Assembly (NCBI GenBank): GCA_030549495.1
Contig: JAUIRK010001026.1
Location: 124,001 to 188,000, forward strand
DNA length: 64,000 bases
Source: Nectonema munidae
Taxonomy: Eukaryota > Nematomorpha > Nectonematoida > Nectonematidae
Reading direction: 5' to 3'
Part shown: positions 38,201 through 53,200 of the stretch, piece after piece
How the letters are laid out: every line of letters begins with the position of its first letter
Numbering within the stretch: the stretch's first letter is position 1
Made by a program: the position numbers and the translations under genes
Notes under the pieces: generated by a model
What the model was told of the DNA's origin: nothing
What the model saw: the letters and a program-made list of their open reading frames with translations, nothing else
Databases searched by the model: none

Positions 38201-41200
38201 TTTTTTTACATGAGAAAAAGCATAAATTTTTACTTTTTTGTGAAATACTTCCTTTAAATATTATCAAAAAAATTATTTTTTAGTGTGTTTTGTCTTTTAT
38301 TGCAATCAGAACGTAAAATTTTGTAAAAAAAAATTAACGCCATCTACACTTCCAAATACCACTAAACATCAAGAATTAAACTGCTCATGTTCTTCCCAGC
38401 AATACTAATATATTATGGCCTAAATATTCTTTTTTTATATATAATTTCTAACACAAAAATGAACGATAGGCTTCTGACCTTAGAACATTTTCAGAATCTA
38501 GAAATAAATCCAAAATTTAGATGAACTCTATATGTTGGATTTATTACTTTGTTCTAATCACAAAGCTAGTTAGCACGAATACGTTCAAACAAGAAAAATA
38601 TGAGCGGTTCATGGTAAAATTTTTCTTTCTTCAATTCAACATATGGCGCATGATTTAACCGTGAAGCAGAGAACGAATAAATACATAAATCCGCATAAAA
38701 TAAATCAATATATGAAGAGTTGTTATGTGCGTGGAGATTAATATAACCTTGTAGAATTTTTCAAACATGGCTCCAAGTGGAAACATAAGTTTGTAAAATG
38801 TATTGATTGCTCGCTGTACTTGTGAACACTGCTTTTGTTCCATTTTGCTTTTCAATTGTTCCAATCTTCACTCCTACATCATCATCACTATTATGTCTCC
38901 AACTAACTCTTCTTCAAACGTTACATCTAGTAGTGATCCTTCTGACTACTTTAATACTGAAAGCTACTCTGATGAAAGCTCAAGTTCTTCTGAAAACATT
39001 GATCTTTCATTTTGTCACAATCTTTCTGCTCCAGACGGTACAATTGATCAATGGGAACCTTTTTGCAACGTTGGGAGGATTTTTACTCAAAGTATAAAAA
39101 GTTATTTTCCGATCCTATTGGTCCCAAAGGAGAGACAAAAGAACTGACAGACTCTCTTCAAATTTTTCCTGCACCAAAGCAAAAATGGATCACTATTATC
39201 AGTAATTTTTCTAACATTTTCAACAAGTTTATACTTAGTTGTAACTAATACAAGTTTCTTTTTCCGAAATTTAACTCTTAGGGCAAGGGAAAAGTGTTCA
39301 AATATTGAAATTTTGTGTTTGGATTTACTTTGATTATACCATTCTCACTTTAAGTTTGTCCTTTTGCATTTTAATTTCATCCTTTTCCGTTTAAGTTCTT
39401 CTCTTCTCAGTTTAAGTTTGTCTTTTTCCAATTCTATTTGAAAGTTGCATTAAACTTAAAGTGAAAAGGATGAACTTAAATTGGGAAAGACGAAATTAAA
39501 ACAGGAGAAGACAAACTTGAAGTAGAAATGGTGTTAGTCTAAAAAGAAGTTTAACATTAATTATTATACGTAGTTTGAGTTTCATTCTCAATATCTAAAA
39601 ATTTAGTTTTTAAAAGTTAAAAAGTATAAATTTGTTGAAAAGATTACACTTTTTATTTACAAACTTTTTGACGATAACTATTTTTAGAAATGGACTTATG
39701 TCTTCTGAAAGTTTACTTTCAGGATTTCTTCGCATACATTGATTGCTTGCTTCATATTGGCCAGTGTAGAGATCAACACTTGAAAATAAATATCTTTTTT
39801 CTCACAAAAATGGTGAGCCTTTTCTCAAAGCAGCTTTGAATAGAGACATGTTTCTTTTGATTCACAAATTCATTTGTTTCGACAACAAAAGTCAAAGAAG
39901 TTCAACCGATAAAATTTCTGATATCCTCAAGACTTCATCACAATTGACGAGCAACTTGCAAAATTCAAAGAACGAACTTTATTGGAAACTTTGATCAATC
40001 AAAGCCTGGCCACTATGGCATCAAATGTTATCATTGTAACGATGCTCGAACTTTTATATTTTCAAGCCTGAAATCGATATACTTGGGTTAGCTGAAAGAC
40101 TCAAATAGCAAGGGTCAACCAGTTACCTGCAGCTAGTAAATATGGAGCAAAGGTTTTGCCGCCGGGTGAACAATAAAAAAATAATACTTATTATAATTGT
40201 GCACACAAGGTGCTGTTTAGATATAACTAGAAATTGTAAGTTCTCTTGTATTTTGATCATCATCACTAAGCGTACACTGTGTGAAAGACCGGTCTCGGCT
40301 ATTGAAGCCTCATCAGTGCAAGAACACAAGTAGATAATGATCATAAAAGCTAAGTGTTGACGACTAGTTGGTCAACTAGTGGCTAGTTTGAACACCAGTG
40401 AAACTGATGAGAGTCTTCAATAGCTATTCAAATTATGGCGCGAGACAGAAGTGTTAAATACAAGAATTCAGCTTACAAGAAGTTTTTAGAGTTTGAAATC
40501 ATTATGGTTCAATTGGTATACGTATTATATCCAAAATAAAATAGATTAAGAATCAGATAGGTAGATGTGTGTTTAGACCTAGATCTGCCTACCTTTCGAT
40601 GGGAATCGAAATCGAATCAATAGAGAATTTGTTAGGCGTGTGAAATATCGATTTTCAAAAAACGTATAAAACATGATTTTATTTAGTTTTATTTGTCTGC
40701 AGATAGCCTAGTGGTGGGAGTGTAGGATCTCGACCCCGTTGGCCGGGATTTGATCCCTCATTGCGACTATCCTTAACATCTGTCCAGCTAAGGAAGATTA
40801 TTATTCTTCCTTTGGATGCGGTACCCACAAAAATGATGCTACTATTACTTGGTATATAAAAATAGTCTGAAAAAACAATAATAATAATAATAGTTGTTTT
40901 CAAGTTTTTGAATAAGGTAACTGTATTTAGACAAAAAATCTATACAATAAATGTAATGATAGATGTTTAAAATTGAATGCATCAATGTAAATGATTCCAA
41001 AAACTGCTTCTAATAAAATATTTTGTTTACTTGTGGAGGCTTGAACCAGACATTCAGGAGTCTAACATCACCTTCAACATGCAAGTACTTCACAAGTTCT
41101 GGTTTCATTCGGTACAAAAATTCAAGAACTGGCTTTCCATTGAGACTAACCTACAAAGCATGCGTGCGTCAAGATGGATGTGCGAATGTTTACAATGCAT

Positions 41201-44200
41201 AGTCTAAAAAGCGTACCCTGTAGTGATCATCGTTGAGAAGGTATTCAATTTCAAAGGATTGTCCCTTTATGAAAGGAAAATAAAAAACTTCTTCTTCTCT
41301 GCCCCATGTCGAATTTTCATACGAATTGATAACAAGAGAGTCTTTTGGGAACCGCGGATTGAAATGGAATGCAATGTTGTCTTCCGCTTCCAAGCCCGTT
41401 TTCAAATTGATCACAAAGCTTAAAGAGAATAGTCACCAGTAATTTGATTGGTTGACATGGACTTATCATATAGATCGCTTTATTTTATTTTATTATGCTA
41501 AAATTTATATTGTTGTCTTACATAAACCAATCGTCTTGAAAAGGATATTTCGTTTTTTGTACACGTGTATTAACTTTTTTTTGTAATTTTTTTATTCTTT
41601 GACTCATGGTGGAAAAGTTTGGCCATTACAATTTTGCCAATTTTACTTTAAGTTCTTCTTCTTCCAATTTAAACTTGCCCTTTTCCAAATTAAGTTCGTT
41701 CCTTTTTTAAATATTAAACTCTTACTTCACTTATTTCAATTTGGGTTTTAAAGAACTATGTTCTATTAATGTGATTTTTAAATTTAAGTTCATAATAGAA
41801 CATTTTAAAATTCTTAATACATATATAGAAAATTTAGTTTAATCCAAGCCCACGCTAAAGTTGGAAGAAATAGAGCAAAAAATCCAGCAAAGATATTGTC
41901 TTCAAATTTCAAAAAGTACCCTTCACATTTATCTGGTTAATATACCTCAGTTCACTCCAAAAGCCGCAAATAGAAAGATCAATGCTGTCAACAGTGAGGA
42001 TATCGTGGCTAAGAGAAAAGCCTATGTTTTGAAATCCCAAGTTTTTGATCTTTGTTGATGAAAGTTAATTTAACACCTTCATTTAACTCTATGCTAGGCT
42101 TGTTCAAAAAAGGTAGAACAGATCATAACCAAACGTGGAAGATATTGCTCTAATTTTGGTGGTGAATCGCTTTTTTAAAGTTCTCCATTTTGAATTGATA
42201 GAAAATGGAAGTTGCATTAGCAAAAAGTTTTTGAAATTTATGGGCAACCTTGTCAGCAAAATGGAAGAAGATGAAACAATTAGAAAAGGGGATTGGGTTG
42301 TTTTGCATAACGACGTATTCAAAAGTCTGAGGACCTTCAACCCCTTCTTGAATGCCAACATGACTACATTTTGTAGTGGCTTTCTTTCGTCTTAATCCTA
42401 TGATAAATTACTGCGAAGATCTTTTTTCAAAAATAAAATCAAAAGTAAAAGAGGTTTGCATCCAATGAGTGAAGATTCTTCTGTTTTCGATTTGTTTGTT
42501 GAAGATATCAAAGCTATTTCAACTCTAGTTTAAAGCAACTTTTACCGATATATGGTGAATAATATAAATAATGTTGTTGTGGGCCATTTCTTCAACAAGA
42601 TTCTTGACACAACTCATTATATTCTTTGAAAAATTTTTTTCTCATCTTTAATTTATAATTATAATAAAGTTCAAATGTCACAAAACCAATTTTTTTTAAT
42701 TGATTCCAAGTTGTCTCAAGATTGTAATGTTGAATAGAGCCAATTAATAATCCGATTTAGCTTTCAAATTTAACAATTTAAAAACAGCTTTTCAAAAAGC
42801 CTGTTTAAGAAGATATTAAACTTAAATTGGAAAAGGACGAACTTATTAGGCATGTTTAGGATAATGGCATCCTAAGAGACTTGTGATAAAACGATCAAAA
42901 CACCGTGGTAGTGTTGAGAAAGAAGTAGAGTTAATACAAAATATATTAATAATCAGCATTAGACATCGTTTTTATGACATATTGTACTCTATATGTTTTT
43001 TTCTAAGAAAATTGAAGCAATACTTCATTAATGTAGGTATACGATGTAGCACTTATTTTCGATTTAAAAGATGAATTGGCGATTTTTGACGAAAATAAAC
43101 GAAAAAGGTTGAAATATAGTAACATTAGTCAAAGATATATGTATTATAATGCTAACTATGTAGTTAAGTATGTGATGTACAGCGTACACATATGTATGTT
43201 CAATATTGTCAATGAAACGTATTTTGTTACCACGTTCAAATTATGAATCATATAAATTTTGTTACATAAAAACATAATAAGATTCTTTTAACTTCAGCAC
43301 AACAGAGCAATTCAAATACTTAAAATTAGCTAAAAATTAAAACACTTTTTACATCTTTTTAAGTATTTGAATTGTTCTGCTGTACTGAAGAAGAGCATCT
43401 GCTCAAAAATTAGACATATGCAAGAAATATTCCGTGTTACTTTTGATAATAATTCAAATAAAAAACATAATGTTCGGCAATTGCCTCACAAAAGCCATGA
43501 CAAAAGTTTTGTTTATTTTGTCTTTGAATTTGTTCCAATGGGATTTTATATGTTAGCTGTGAACGCCTTTTAAACAATAGGCCGTTTCAGGTCTTCTCTA
43601 AATAATAATAGGACGATCAAATCAAAAGGCTAATCTGTTTTTCAAAAGCCCGGTGGTATTTAACTTTAACAGCAAAGCCTTTTTCCTGTTGCTTAGATTT
43701 TATTACGAGAATGACATACGTCCAAATTTAATTTAATTACAGATGCTATTAAAAGATATACTCAGCATTCGCGTTCAGTAGAGCAGTTTGAAAAATAAAG
43801 TGATAAAAAGCAACAAACTTTTTGCCTTTTTCTTCAACTTCACCTTGAATGTAAATGGTACTTCCCGGTGTCAAGTGTCCAGTTCCGATTGGAGTTGTAA
43901 ATGGAACTTTCTAATAAAAAATATGGCGATGGCTTTTAGCTAACAGAATAAAATGATGAATATAAAACAAATCAAATTCAATAACTATAACTTCGGCTTA
44001 CTATGTATTATGTATTTATGTATATTAAGCATATATCTTACTATATATACTTACTATGCCTCACTCCCTACACATTAAGCCTTTGAGGGTCAGCGTGACA
44101 CCGGTGCACAGAGAAATGAAAATCATCCTTAAAAATATCAAATTTACAAATGGAAAAGGAATTTGACGATTTTATTCCTAACAATTGTGATCATCAAAAA

Positions 44201-47200
44201 GATAGCCATTCAATTGGACACAAATGTCGCATATAAAAATCCCCTGCTTAAAGTTATATAAACATTCATTGAAAAAGGTGAGGAAACCCTATTAGACACA
44301 AGGAAATACAGTGTCTAATGGGATAAAAAAATGGTCTGTTTCAAGTAATATTCCTTGAAAAAGATAGCCAGATCATTTATTCCAAGAAACCTGTGCCGAA
44401 AAGAGGTAAGCGGTTAATGACCCATTTGATCCCATGGCCATCTTTAAATAATGCAGACGATTTCTAGATTTTATGCTAGTTTCATATATCAGGGTATTAC
44501 TTTTTCAGGGAACAAATGGTTAAGAAGATGCATACACATTTTATGCTCAGTGTTTTATTGCCAATATGAATGTAGACTGAGTGTCTCATGTTATAACGGA
44601 TGTTTACCCAAGTGCATTATACTCGTATAAAATTGGATACACCAAGGAAAATATAGCATTTAACCCTTTCGTGACTAGTGTATCATATATGACAATTTTA
44701 CCTTCGCCTGCTTTTTCAAATAGTTTTGTATATGAATCTTCTGCTTTTTAATAAATATCGTCTGATTTTTCTGGTCACGAAAGGTTTATAACATGGAATT
44801 AACAAGAATCGTTAGTGTTATTGCGTGTTTGTTATTTGAATGAACCCTTTGACGACCAGTGGGACACCAGTGTCCCAAGAATTGGAAATGGTAGGATCTA
44901 AATACTCGAAAATGCATTAAAAAAGAAATCAGGAGATTAATCTTTAAAATTATGGCCCTCAGCGGGTTAATAATATGAAATAAATCAAAGAACATATATA
45001 AAGAAAATTCTCAAGGTTGAAGAAGCTAAGATGAGGGGAAGCTAGCCAGGAAGAAAGACCAGGCCTTATAACGGGCAAAGGAAAGATGATGATAAATCAA
45101 AGAACATTTTAAAAATGGTTTTGCGATTTTGCCTCTATTCTGTTACTTCTACTCATGAAAATGACTTGAATTAATTTTGTCATTGCCATAAGAAATACTC
45201 TGAGTTCAAGCAAAGTAGATGGTAAAGGAATCATGGAATCAGGTAAGGATGATTCGGCTTGTAATCAAGATGGTGATTAAGGTAACGCTGCTAAAGAAGC
45301 AATCAATTTTTTGTGAGCGAAGACAGTGAAGATAACTTCATGTCAACGGACTATTGTGTATGTATATGAGAAGTTGGGATCAGAGGTATATTCTTTGGGC
45401 GAAAATAGTAAATACAAAGATCGTTTGTGCATAGAGTAGGGGTTGGCAAGAATAGTTATAGAACAATTAAAAAAGAAAGCTATGTCAGAGAAATCGTGAG
45501 TGGAAAAAGAGAGAGAAGGAAAAACTAACTTACTGGTCTAATGATGGGAGGAGGAGCAACTTGCCAATTTTCATCATTACCAACTGCACCACTTGGCTAT
45601 AATCAAAATTTAAGTGAGACAAATTTGGAAAACAGAAAACATAGAGCAAAATTTTAAGTAAAAGAAAAAAACCAAATTGGTTTTGAGGAAGCGAATTTGA
45701 CTGAGAGAAACATCTCCATAGACATTGAGTCGTTTAACATCTCTGAATGGCAGGCGATGAGAAAAGGTAATGTATGGTAAACCATTGATAGCAACCTGAA
45801 ATCAAAAGTAAAAAAAAAGTTATTATCAAAAAAGGATAATAATCAATTCAATATTTTCACTAAATATAAGTGATATAACAAGAAGCGGAGGCAAGAATAG
45901 TGGAAAATCTTAAAGGAACATCGAGCACTTCATAAAAATTGAGATAAACTGTTAACATCAATAGACAACACCAATTTCGTCACATTCTACTAGATCTTTT
46001 TTCATGTGAAACTGAAAAAAATTATGAATTTCTTAGGTATAACTGATTTGTTGAGATAAATTTTGCACAGAAATTTTAAATGGCCTATAAGTAAAGATTT
46101 CTTATGCCAAATAGCTTTAATTTAAATGTCCATCTTAAAAATTGGCTTTGTAAAGCGAACTTAAACAATACAAATTTTGAATATATAATAAGATTCAATA
46201 TATATACAAGTTATTGATATTGAAAGACAATTAGAAGAAGAATACCGGCTGGATACATTAGTTGAGGGCATCTTGAAAGAATGGATGTACAAAACTTGAC
46301 AAAAAGAATTACAAATAAAAATGATAATGGAAAAGTCAAGAGAGGTGGATCAAAGAAGACGTGGAAAGATGTCGTTAAAGAAGATATAAAGGAAAAAAAT
46401 CTCAAGGTTGAAGAAGCTAAGGTGAGGGGAAGTATTAATAGTCGATTATTCAATGTCCTCTTTGTTTATTTTAGAAATTATCTAGAAAAAGGTTGAATAC
46501 TTCCAATTCTATTGTGATTACGCACCCAAAACCCCTGAAAATTGAATTCAATTAACACATTTCTAGAAATTTTAGATCAAAATTTAGACAGAGATCTATC
46601 TTTTTGGGACAGAAATGTAATCCTTATTGCTACATTGATTATAACAAGGTGATGCATTCAAAACGTATTGAACATTCTACTTGTAACCGTGAAAAATTGA
46701 TCGCATTCATAAAAGAGTTGAAGTTAGAGTAATTCAGAATACAAAAACGCTTGGCTAATTATGGATAACGCAGCAATTCATAAAAAAAAAAAGCATGGGA
46801 AACTTTTGTCTCAACACCAACAACTATAGAGTGGTTTTTTTATCGCCTTGTAGTTTTGTGTTGAATCCAATAGAGAATATATTTTCAATTATAAAGACAA
46901 AAGTCAAAGAAAAGTTGACTTCACGCCATAGTGAATGCTTAAGGCCATCATTGAGGAATTTGTTAGAAGGATCAATTTTCAAAATTAGCTCCACATGATG
47001 AAGCACTAATTCTCAAAAATTTCAATAAAATTTTCAGTTTTAATTAGCTATTTCATTTTTTTAATTTTTTTGTATGGCATAAGCAAGTTTTTTAAAGGGT
47101 GTAGATACGTCATTAAATAAAAATAAGTATACTTGAAAAAAAGGAAATTATAAAAAGGGGTTATAAAAACAAATTCTAAATACAAAGAGAAGCATTTGAA

Positions 47201-50200
47201 GTAAAATGAGCAAAATCAAAATAAAAACTCAGACGAATTTAAAATGAAAAAGGACGAATTAGTGAAAATAGTATATATATATATATAACGAATCCAAGAA
47301 GAGATTTTATTGGTTCCCCAAAACTATATAGCAAATTTTCTCAAGACTCTGACTATAACAAAATTTCCTCACAGAGAAGAAATTTTTGGAGGAATATTTT
47401 ATTAACTGAAAATTTTAATTATCGTAAAAAATTAAAGCAAAAATTTTGAAACATTTATGAAGTCGAAGAAAATATGGAAGTTTCTATTTGATGCAACTTT
47501 TTTGTTGAAATGAGATGGGTATACGGAAAGTGAAGAATCAGTTCATTCTTTTCTTACTTCTTTTGAAATTGGTTTGGGTAGAAAAAATTTCAAAAATAAA
47601 AAGTCCCCAAAAATTCGTTATATCAGGGTTTTCAGTATATATATATATATATATAATTTTCATTCAATAAAAACCTTCTAGTTTCAAAACACATATGGCA
47701 AAAAATATGTCTTCATGAATGTCAAAAATTTATTGAAAATTATTAACGATGATAATAATCTATATTTGATTAATTTAGTTTATTAGTTGATAGCATTTTA
47801 TGAAACGCTAGAACATTTGGATTGTTTTCAAATTTTTTTTTAAAGAAAGTACAATGATGTTAAGAAAACGATACTAAAATTTCAAATGATTCCGGTTTTC
47901 AAAAAAAGAGCTGATACTTTCCATTTTGAAAAATGACACTTATTTGGCGCATTAAGTGTTCATAAAAGTTTATGAGAGAAAAGTGTTGTTACGCGCTTAA
48001 ATTTGAAAAAAAAGATCTACTAGAGTTGAGCGATTCACTCAAAGAGAGATGGCAACTTTAAGCAAAATTTCACTTGTCTTGACGTACAGAAATAAACTAA
48101 AGTATCTTTGCAATTTCAAATACCAGAGTAGAAAAAATAACTTCTGCGCACAAAAATTCAAGGAAACAATTTATATGCAAAATGAGATAGAATTTTTTTA
48201 GATTTTAGACATGTGTATATTTGACTTCTAAGATCCGTTATCCTCTTTGGAAGAATCGGAAAAATATAATAAATCTTTGAGATACGATACCGATACTTCA
48301 AAAAAAAAATCACTACCTATGCTTTCTGATTACGACGTCCCGTCATAATGATACGGTGGTGCTCAACTCCACATAAACACACCTGACTACAAAAACAAAC
48401 ATCATATCCTCTTACCAAGAAACAGATAATCAAAACTTTCACAGTTGCCATGTGTGAAGTTTGAACTTAAAGTGTAATCATTGAAAGAGGGAGCGAGAAT
48501 AAAAAAATATAATCAATATATGGATATAGAATTCGCGTGTAATGATAATTTTATTCAAATGTTTCCTTTCAGGTTCAATACTTTTTTTCATTATCACCAA
48601 GAGATGATTATAATAATACGAGCGAGGTGGTAATGTTTGAAAATCGTTGATAAAATCATCATATAGCAATTTTAAATGCCAACATATGTTACCAGAAAAT
48701 ATATAATACCAGTAGTAGTGAATGTTTTTAATTGAGCATATAATATATACACTCAAAACAAAAAAGATTATGATAAGACCATGAGAAAAGATGATGAGGT
48801 AGATATTAGCGATTACAAGGTTGAAAGCTATTTGTAAAAAAAAAGTTAATACATTTCTGTGGACCTCTTTACTGAGTGCTGTTTAAAAGTCCGCCCTTCA
48901 AAAACGCTAACTTTATACTTACTAGTTAATTAATTAATTAATTAATCAATCAAGCAATCAGTTTCCGTGGTTTCCAAACTTTTCCTGATCGTTAGCCACT
49001 TTTCATACATGATCCTTATCTATGGCCCTCACAACAATCATAACCGGTGAATACCGTGACTGTCTACTAGTATCTAATGATTATAATCATAAGATTAATT
49101 AAAAAGGGCATTTTGCTAAAAAGCTGTTTCAAGAATAAGCAAAAAAAGAAGGAAACAGAAAGTCCACTAGATAGAAAAAGTTTATTAATCCTACTCTATG
49201 TGATATCTTTGAATCTTACAAATTTGATAACATTGTAACAATTAAGTGCTCTAGTTGCGAGACAATTCTACTCAGTGTGAAGGGTGATGCTGCAGATTAT
49301 CGACAAGCTTCTTGATTCTTGGTTTTGTTTCACTTAAAGCCTCAGATTATGGCCCCCTAATTTTTGCTTTATGGCCCCAGGGGGCCATGGCCCACAGTTT
49401 GGGAACCAATGAGTTAGATGGTTGAATAGATATTTAATATTGTAAAGTGTAAAGTACTTTCAATTTGCGGAAACCAAATAATCATTTCTTCTAAAAGTTT
49501 AGACATTCAGCTTAAAAAAATCTAGTTTTTTACTTCGTGAACTTAATATCGAAATTACAGTGATTTTTAATTTTATATGCAAAGGATTTCAGAGCTTATA
49601 AAAAATTTATGTGTACAAAAAACTTGAAAATGTGAAAATTTAAATTCCTCGAAAAAAATCCTTACTTCTTTACAACGTCTTATCTAGCCCGTTGAGTGTC
49701 TCTCTAAGAATCGGTGATATTGATTTTATCGACCGATCCATTGTCAATACCAAATCTCTCAAAACAATTTCAAAATTGACTATACAAGGTTTTTATGTTT
49801 GCTTTAGATATATATTGGTTAACTTAAAAAAATCTGTGTATTTTTCACCAAGTCTTAACCAAAGGGCTAAATTTTTCGGCAATAGACCGCCAAAAAGGCT
49901 TAGGAAAAACGCTGACTCCTCCCCCAGTAATATTCGAGCATATCAGTGTATAGTTGCATTTTTCAGATCAGTCAAGATGATATGAGTAAATTATGTAGTT
50001 CACAGAATGTAGTTTCCGGGACTTTTCATGAAAACAGTATTTGGGGTTCCGTGAAAAGCTCAAAGTTGGAAAATAACTTCTAAAAAAATTGTTGTGAGTA
50101 GATTACTATATGATATGCTATTAAGAATTTATCCTTTGAACCTAAAAAATGAGGATATCAATCCATAGCCGATAAAATATTAAACTCAGAAAATTTATGG

Positions 50201-53200
50201 AGATTCATCATCGCATTCCGTCCAAATAAGGGCACCAAAATCTAGGGTTTAAAAATTTTATTTGAAGCAAACTGGGTTAAGCGTGTGAAAAAGTTTTGCA
50301 ACGCTGCACAAGATGGGCATTCATTCTCAATGTTAATGCAAATTGAATATCCAGAAAATTTATTCTGAAAAAAATATATAAAATCAACAAGAATAATTCT
50401 TAGAGGTATCTATATCGATGACCCTTTCTACACCAGCCACTTAAAAAAGATAATTAAGCCTGAGGTGGAATTTTTTTTATTTTTTATTTAAACGTTGGAA
50501 ATCCAAATAAGTTAAGAGTCCGAAAAAGTTGGAAAAATGATCGCCTCTATATTAAATAGGTAAGGGAGAAAGGAGGAAAACATAAAGAAAATGAACAAGT
50601 ACCTTGTAGTTATCTTCTTCAACAAGGATAAAGACATCAAAAGGAGCGGCTTTGGCGAAGGGCATCACACCATGCCTCTCTTCAGGGCCCCATTTAGCTT
50701 CCTTTTCTTCCACAACCATGTGATTCCTAACGACAACACTTTCTTCAGGCCGAACATCAAAGTGAAACACCACTCCATCTTTTTCCTTTTCGCCGTTGAG
50801 CAAGTTGATGGTGAAGCTTGAATGAAAAAATCAACTTCATAAAATTCAGTAAAACATCCGTAAATCAACATCTATAATAATAATTAGTTAAAAAATTTTC
50901 CTCAATATGCATAATAGTTCATTGACAAGTGCTCAACCAATTTCTAAATGGACACCTCGCTTGACGGACTCTATGCTTTTTTTCGCATTCAGAAAAAAAT
51001 TCATAGATGGCGTTAAAACTAAAAATTTATTGTAATTTAAAAGAGCAAAGTTATACAAGCAACTTCAACAAATAACTTTAGAATGAATTTTGCAAATCAT
51101 AATCTTGCATTTTATGCAGTGTTTTGATGTGTTTCGTTTTAAAACACATATGGAACAATAGCTCTCTTTGCATATTTGTTCGCATTCGACATGATTTTCA
51201 AAATCATAAGACAATAGGTATTTTATCTAAGATCTAGACTTCATTGACTCTTCTGATAGTCAACTTTTTTAAGTAAATTTTCCTTCCTCTTTGTTTGGTA
51301 TTGGGAAAGGCGTCAGGAGAGTTAAACTTTGCTATGACCCATGAATTTAAAACACTAATATCAAGATAATTGAAAAATGCGGCAAAACGCTCTCAGAATT
51401 ATATTGGCTACATCTATCCCACCTTTGAATTTATTATAAGAAAGAAAACTGTCAAGATTTGATGCAACGCTGCTATTCTCACATTTTCATGTTGGAAGGA
51501 CATATGTAAATAGTAACTTTAACCCTTTGAGGATTAGTGTGACACCGATGTACCAAGAAATAATAATCGTCTGCAAAACATACAAAAATGAATGGAAAAA
51601 GAAAGCAGACGATTATTCTTCAAGATTCTGGTCCTCAAAGGGTTAAAGTTCAACGTTGCATGTCGGAATATATGCGCTCAATGAAACATAGTTTAAATAA
51701 ATAATTCTTTTCAAATATTTCTTTTATTACACCAAACAGCGAGAGCATAAAAAATATATCAGTGTAAACACCACAACCAGCAGGAATATTGTAAATCTTC
51801 AAAAAGACGCTTGGATATATTTAATCCTGAAAAATAATTTGAGCCTTCAAGTTCGCTTACAACAAGCTTCAAATAATAAAAAAAATTTTCCTTTTTTATA
51901 TGAGTTTTTTCCCCTTTTTGGCGGGGGGGGACCCTTTTTTTTTTAAAAAAATTTCCGGGGAATACTTCTTTTTTTTTTTAAAAAAAAAAAAATTTCTTCT
52001 TACGTGAAAAATTTTTTTTTTAGAAAGAAAAAATAAACTCAGTAAATAAAAAAAAATTTAAAAAATTCATTTTTTTTTTATTTTTTCGGTATTGATCTTG
52101 ATGTTTCTGGCACAAGGTATCATAATCAATTCTTATGAAGTCATTCTGTATTAGTGTCATAGTTCCTCTCTTGTTGAGATCTAATTTATTTAAATTTCTA
52201 ATGCAAAAATTCAACAGGAGATGAACATCCAGATTAAGAAATTATGCTTGCATCTAGATGTTGAAAAATATTTGGATTCGAGGCTTTTATCGATATGTGG
52301 GCAAAAACAACGTCTTCTTTGTCAACTCCTCTTCTCAACTTCATATTCTCTTTCAAGTCCAACGACATTTCAGACAACTTAACATTTTCATCTCAAGACT
52401 CATAATTTTCTAGGTATACACACCAGAGTAATAATGAATTAATGAGGCTCAAAATTTTATTGAATTATTAAATTGAAAAAAAACAATATCTAGGAATATT
52501 ACTTTTTTTCTGTTCTATGTTCGATAAAATAATTTAATCGATATACTTAAAATTTATTATTTGGAAAAAATAGCAAAAGATATAGTTGGAGCAGGGCGAG
52601 ATTTGCCCCACTTTGGTCTCTGGGTAAAGAAGAGCAAAAAGAATTTTTCAGGGCTGTCGAGACGAGGTAGGGAATTCCAATTTTTTACTTCGATTAAAAA
52701 AAGGCTCTTCTATATGCTTACAAAAAATAAATTCATTTTCCCATTTTTTAAAATACTACTACCACTTTAAAATTTCCTGCTTCACCAGTTAGGTGACATT
52801 TCATGTCATTTAGTTGATTGATATGAGACACATTTAGTGTAGTTTTTGATAATTTGAAAAACTTGGCTAAAAGTTTATATTGTATATACTTCAGAAAAAA
52901 AGCTTTTTACTGTTTTTTATTTTCATAAATGAGGGGGTGATTTTTCCTCTTTTTTTACTTTTTGGTACGCTCCCAAAGTTTATTAAAATAAATATATTCA
53001 ATAAATATACGAAATGTTAAAAAGAAAAAAAATAAAGCTTATTTTCAAAAAATTTTACAAAAAAAATATTTTAAAAAAGTTCCCATATCGGAACGTCTTC
53101 ATATTTTGACTGGAGTTTTAAAACAATAAAAAAAAATTTAAGCATTTTTTTCTTTCTCTTATAGCTAAAAAATAAAATAATATATTTTTTCAAAATAAAT

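Noticed and set aside
38803-39097. Overlapping second plus-strand frame with a hydrophobic, membrane-like translation
   Set aside because: It is a shadow of the Ser/Asp-rich piggyBac N-terminal frame; the latter has family-consistent composition and continuation.
50591-50821. Plus-strand frame opposite galectin exon 2
   Set aside because: It is the antisense shadow of a clear galectin exon.
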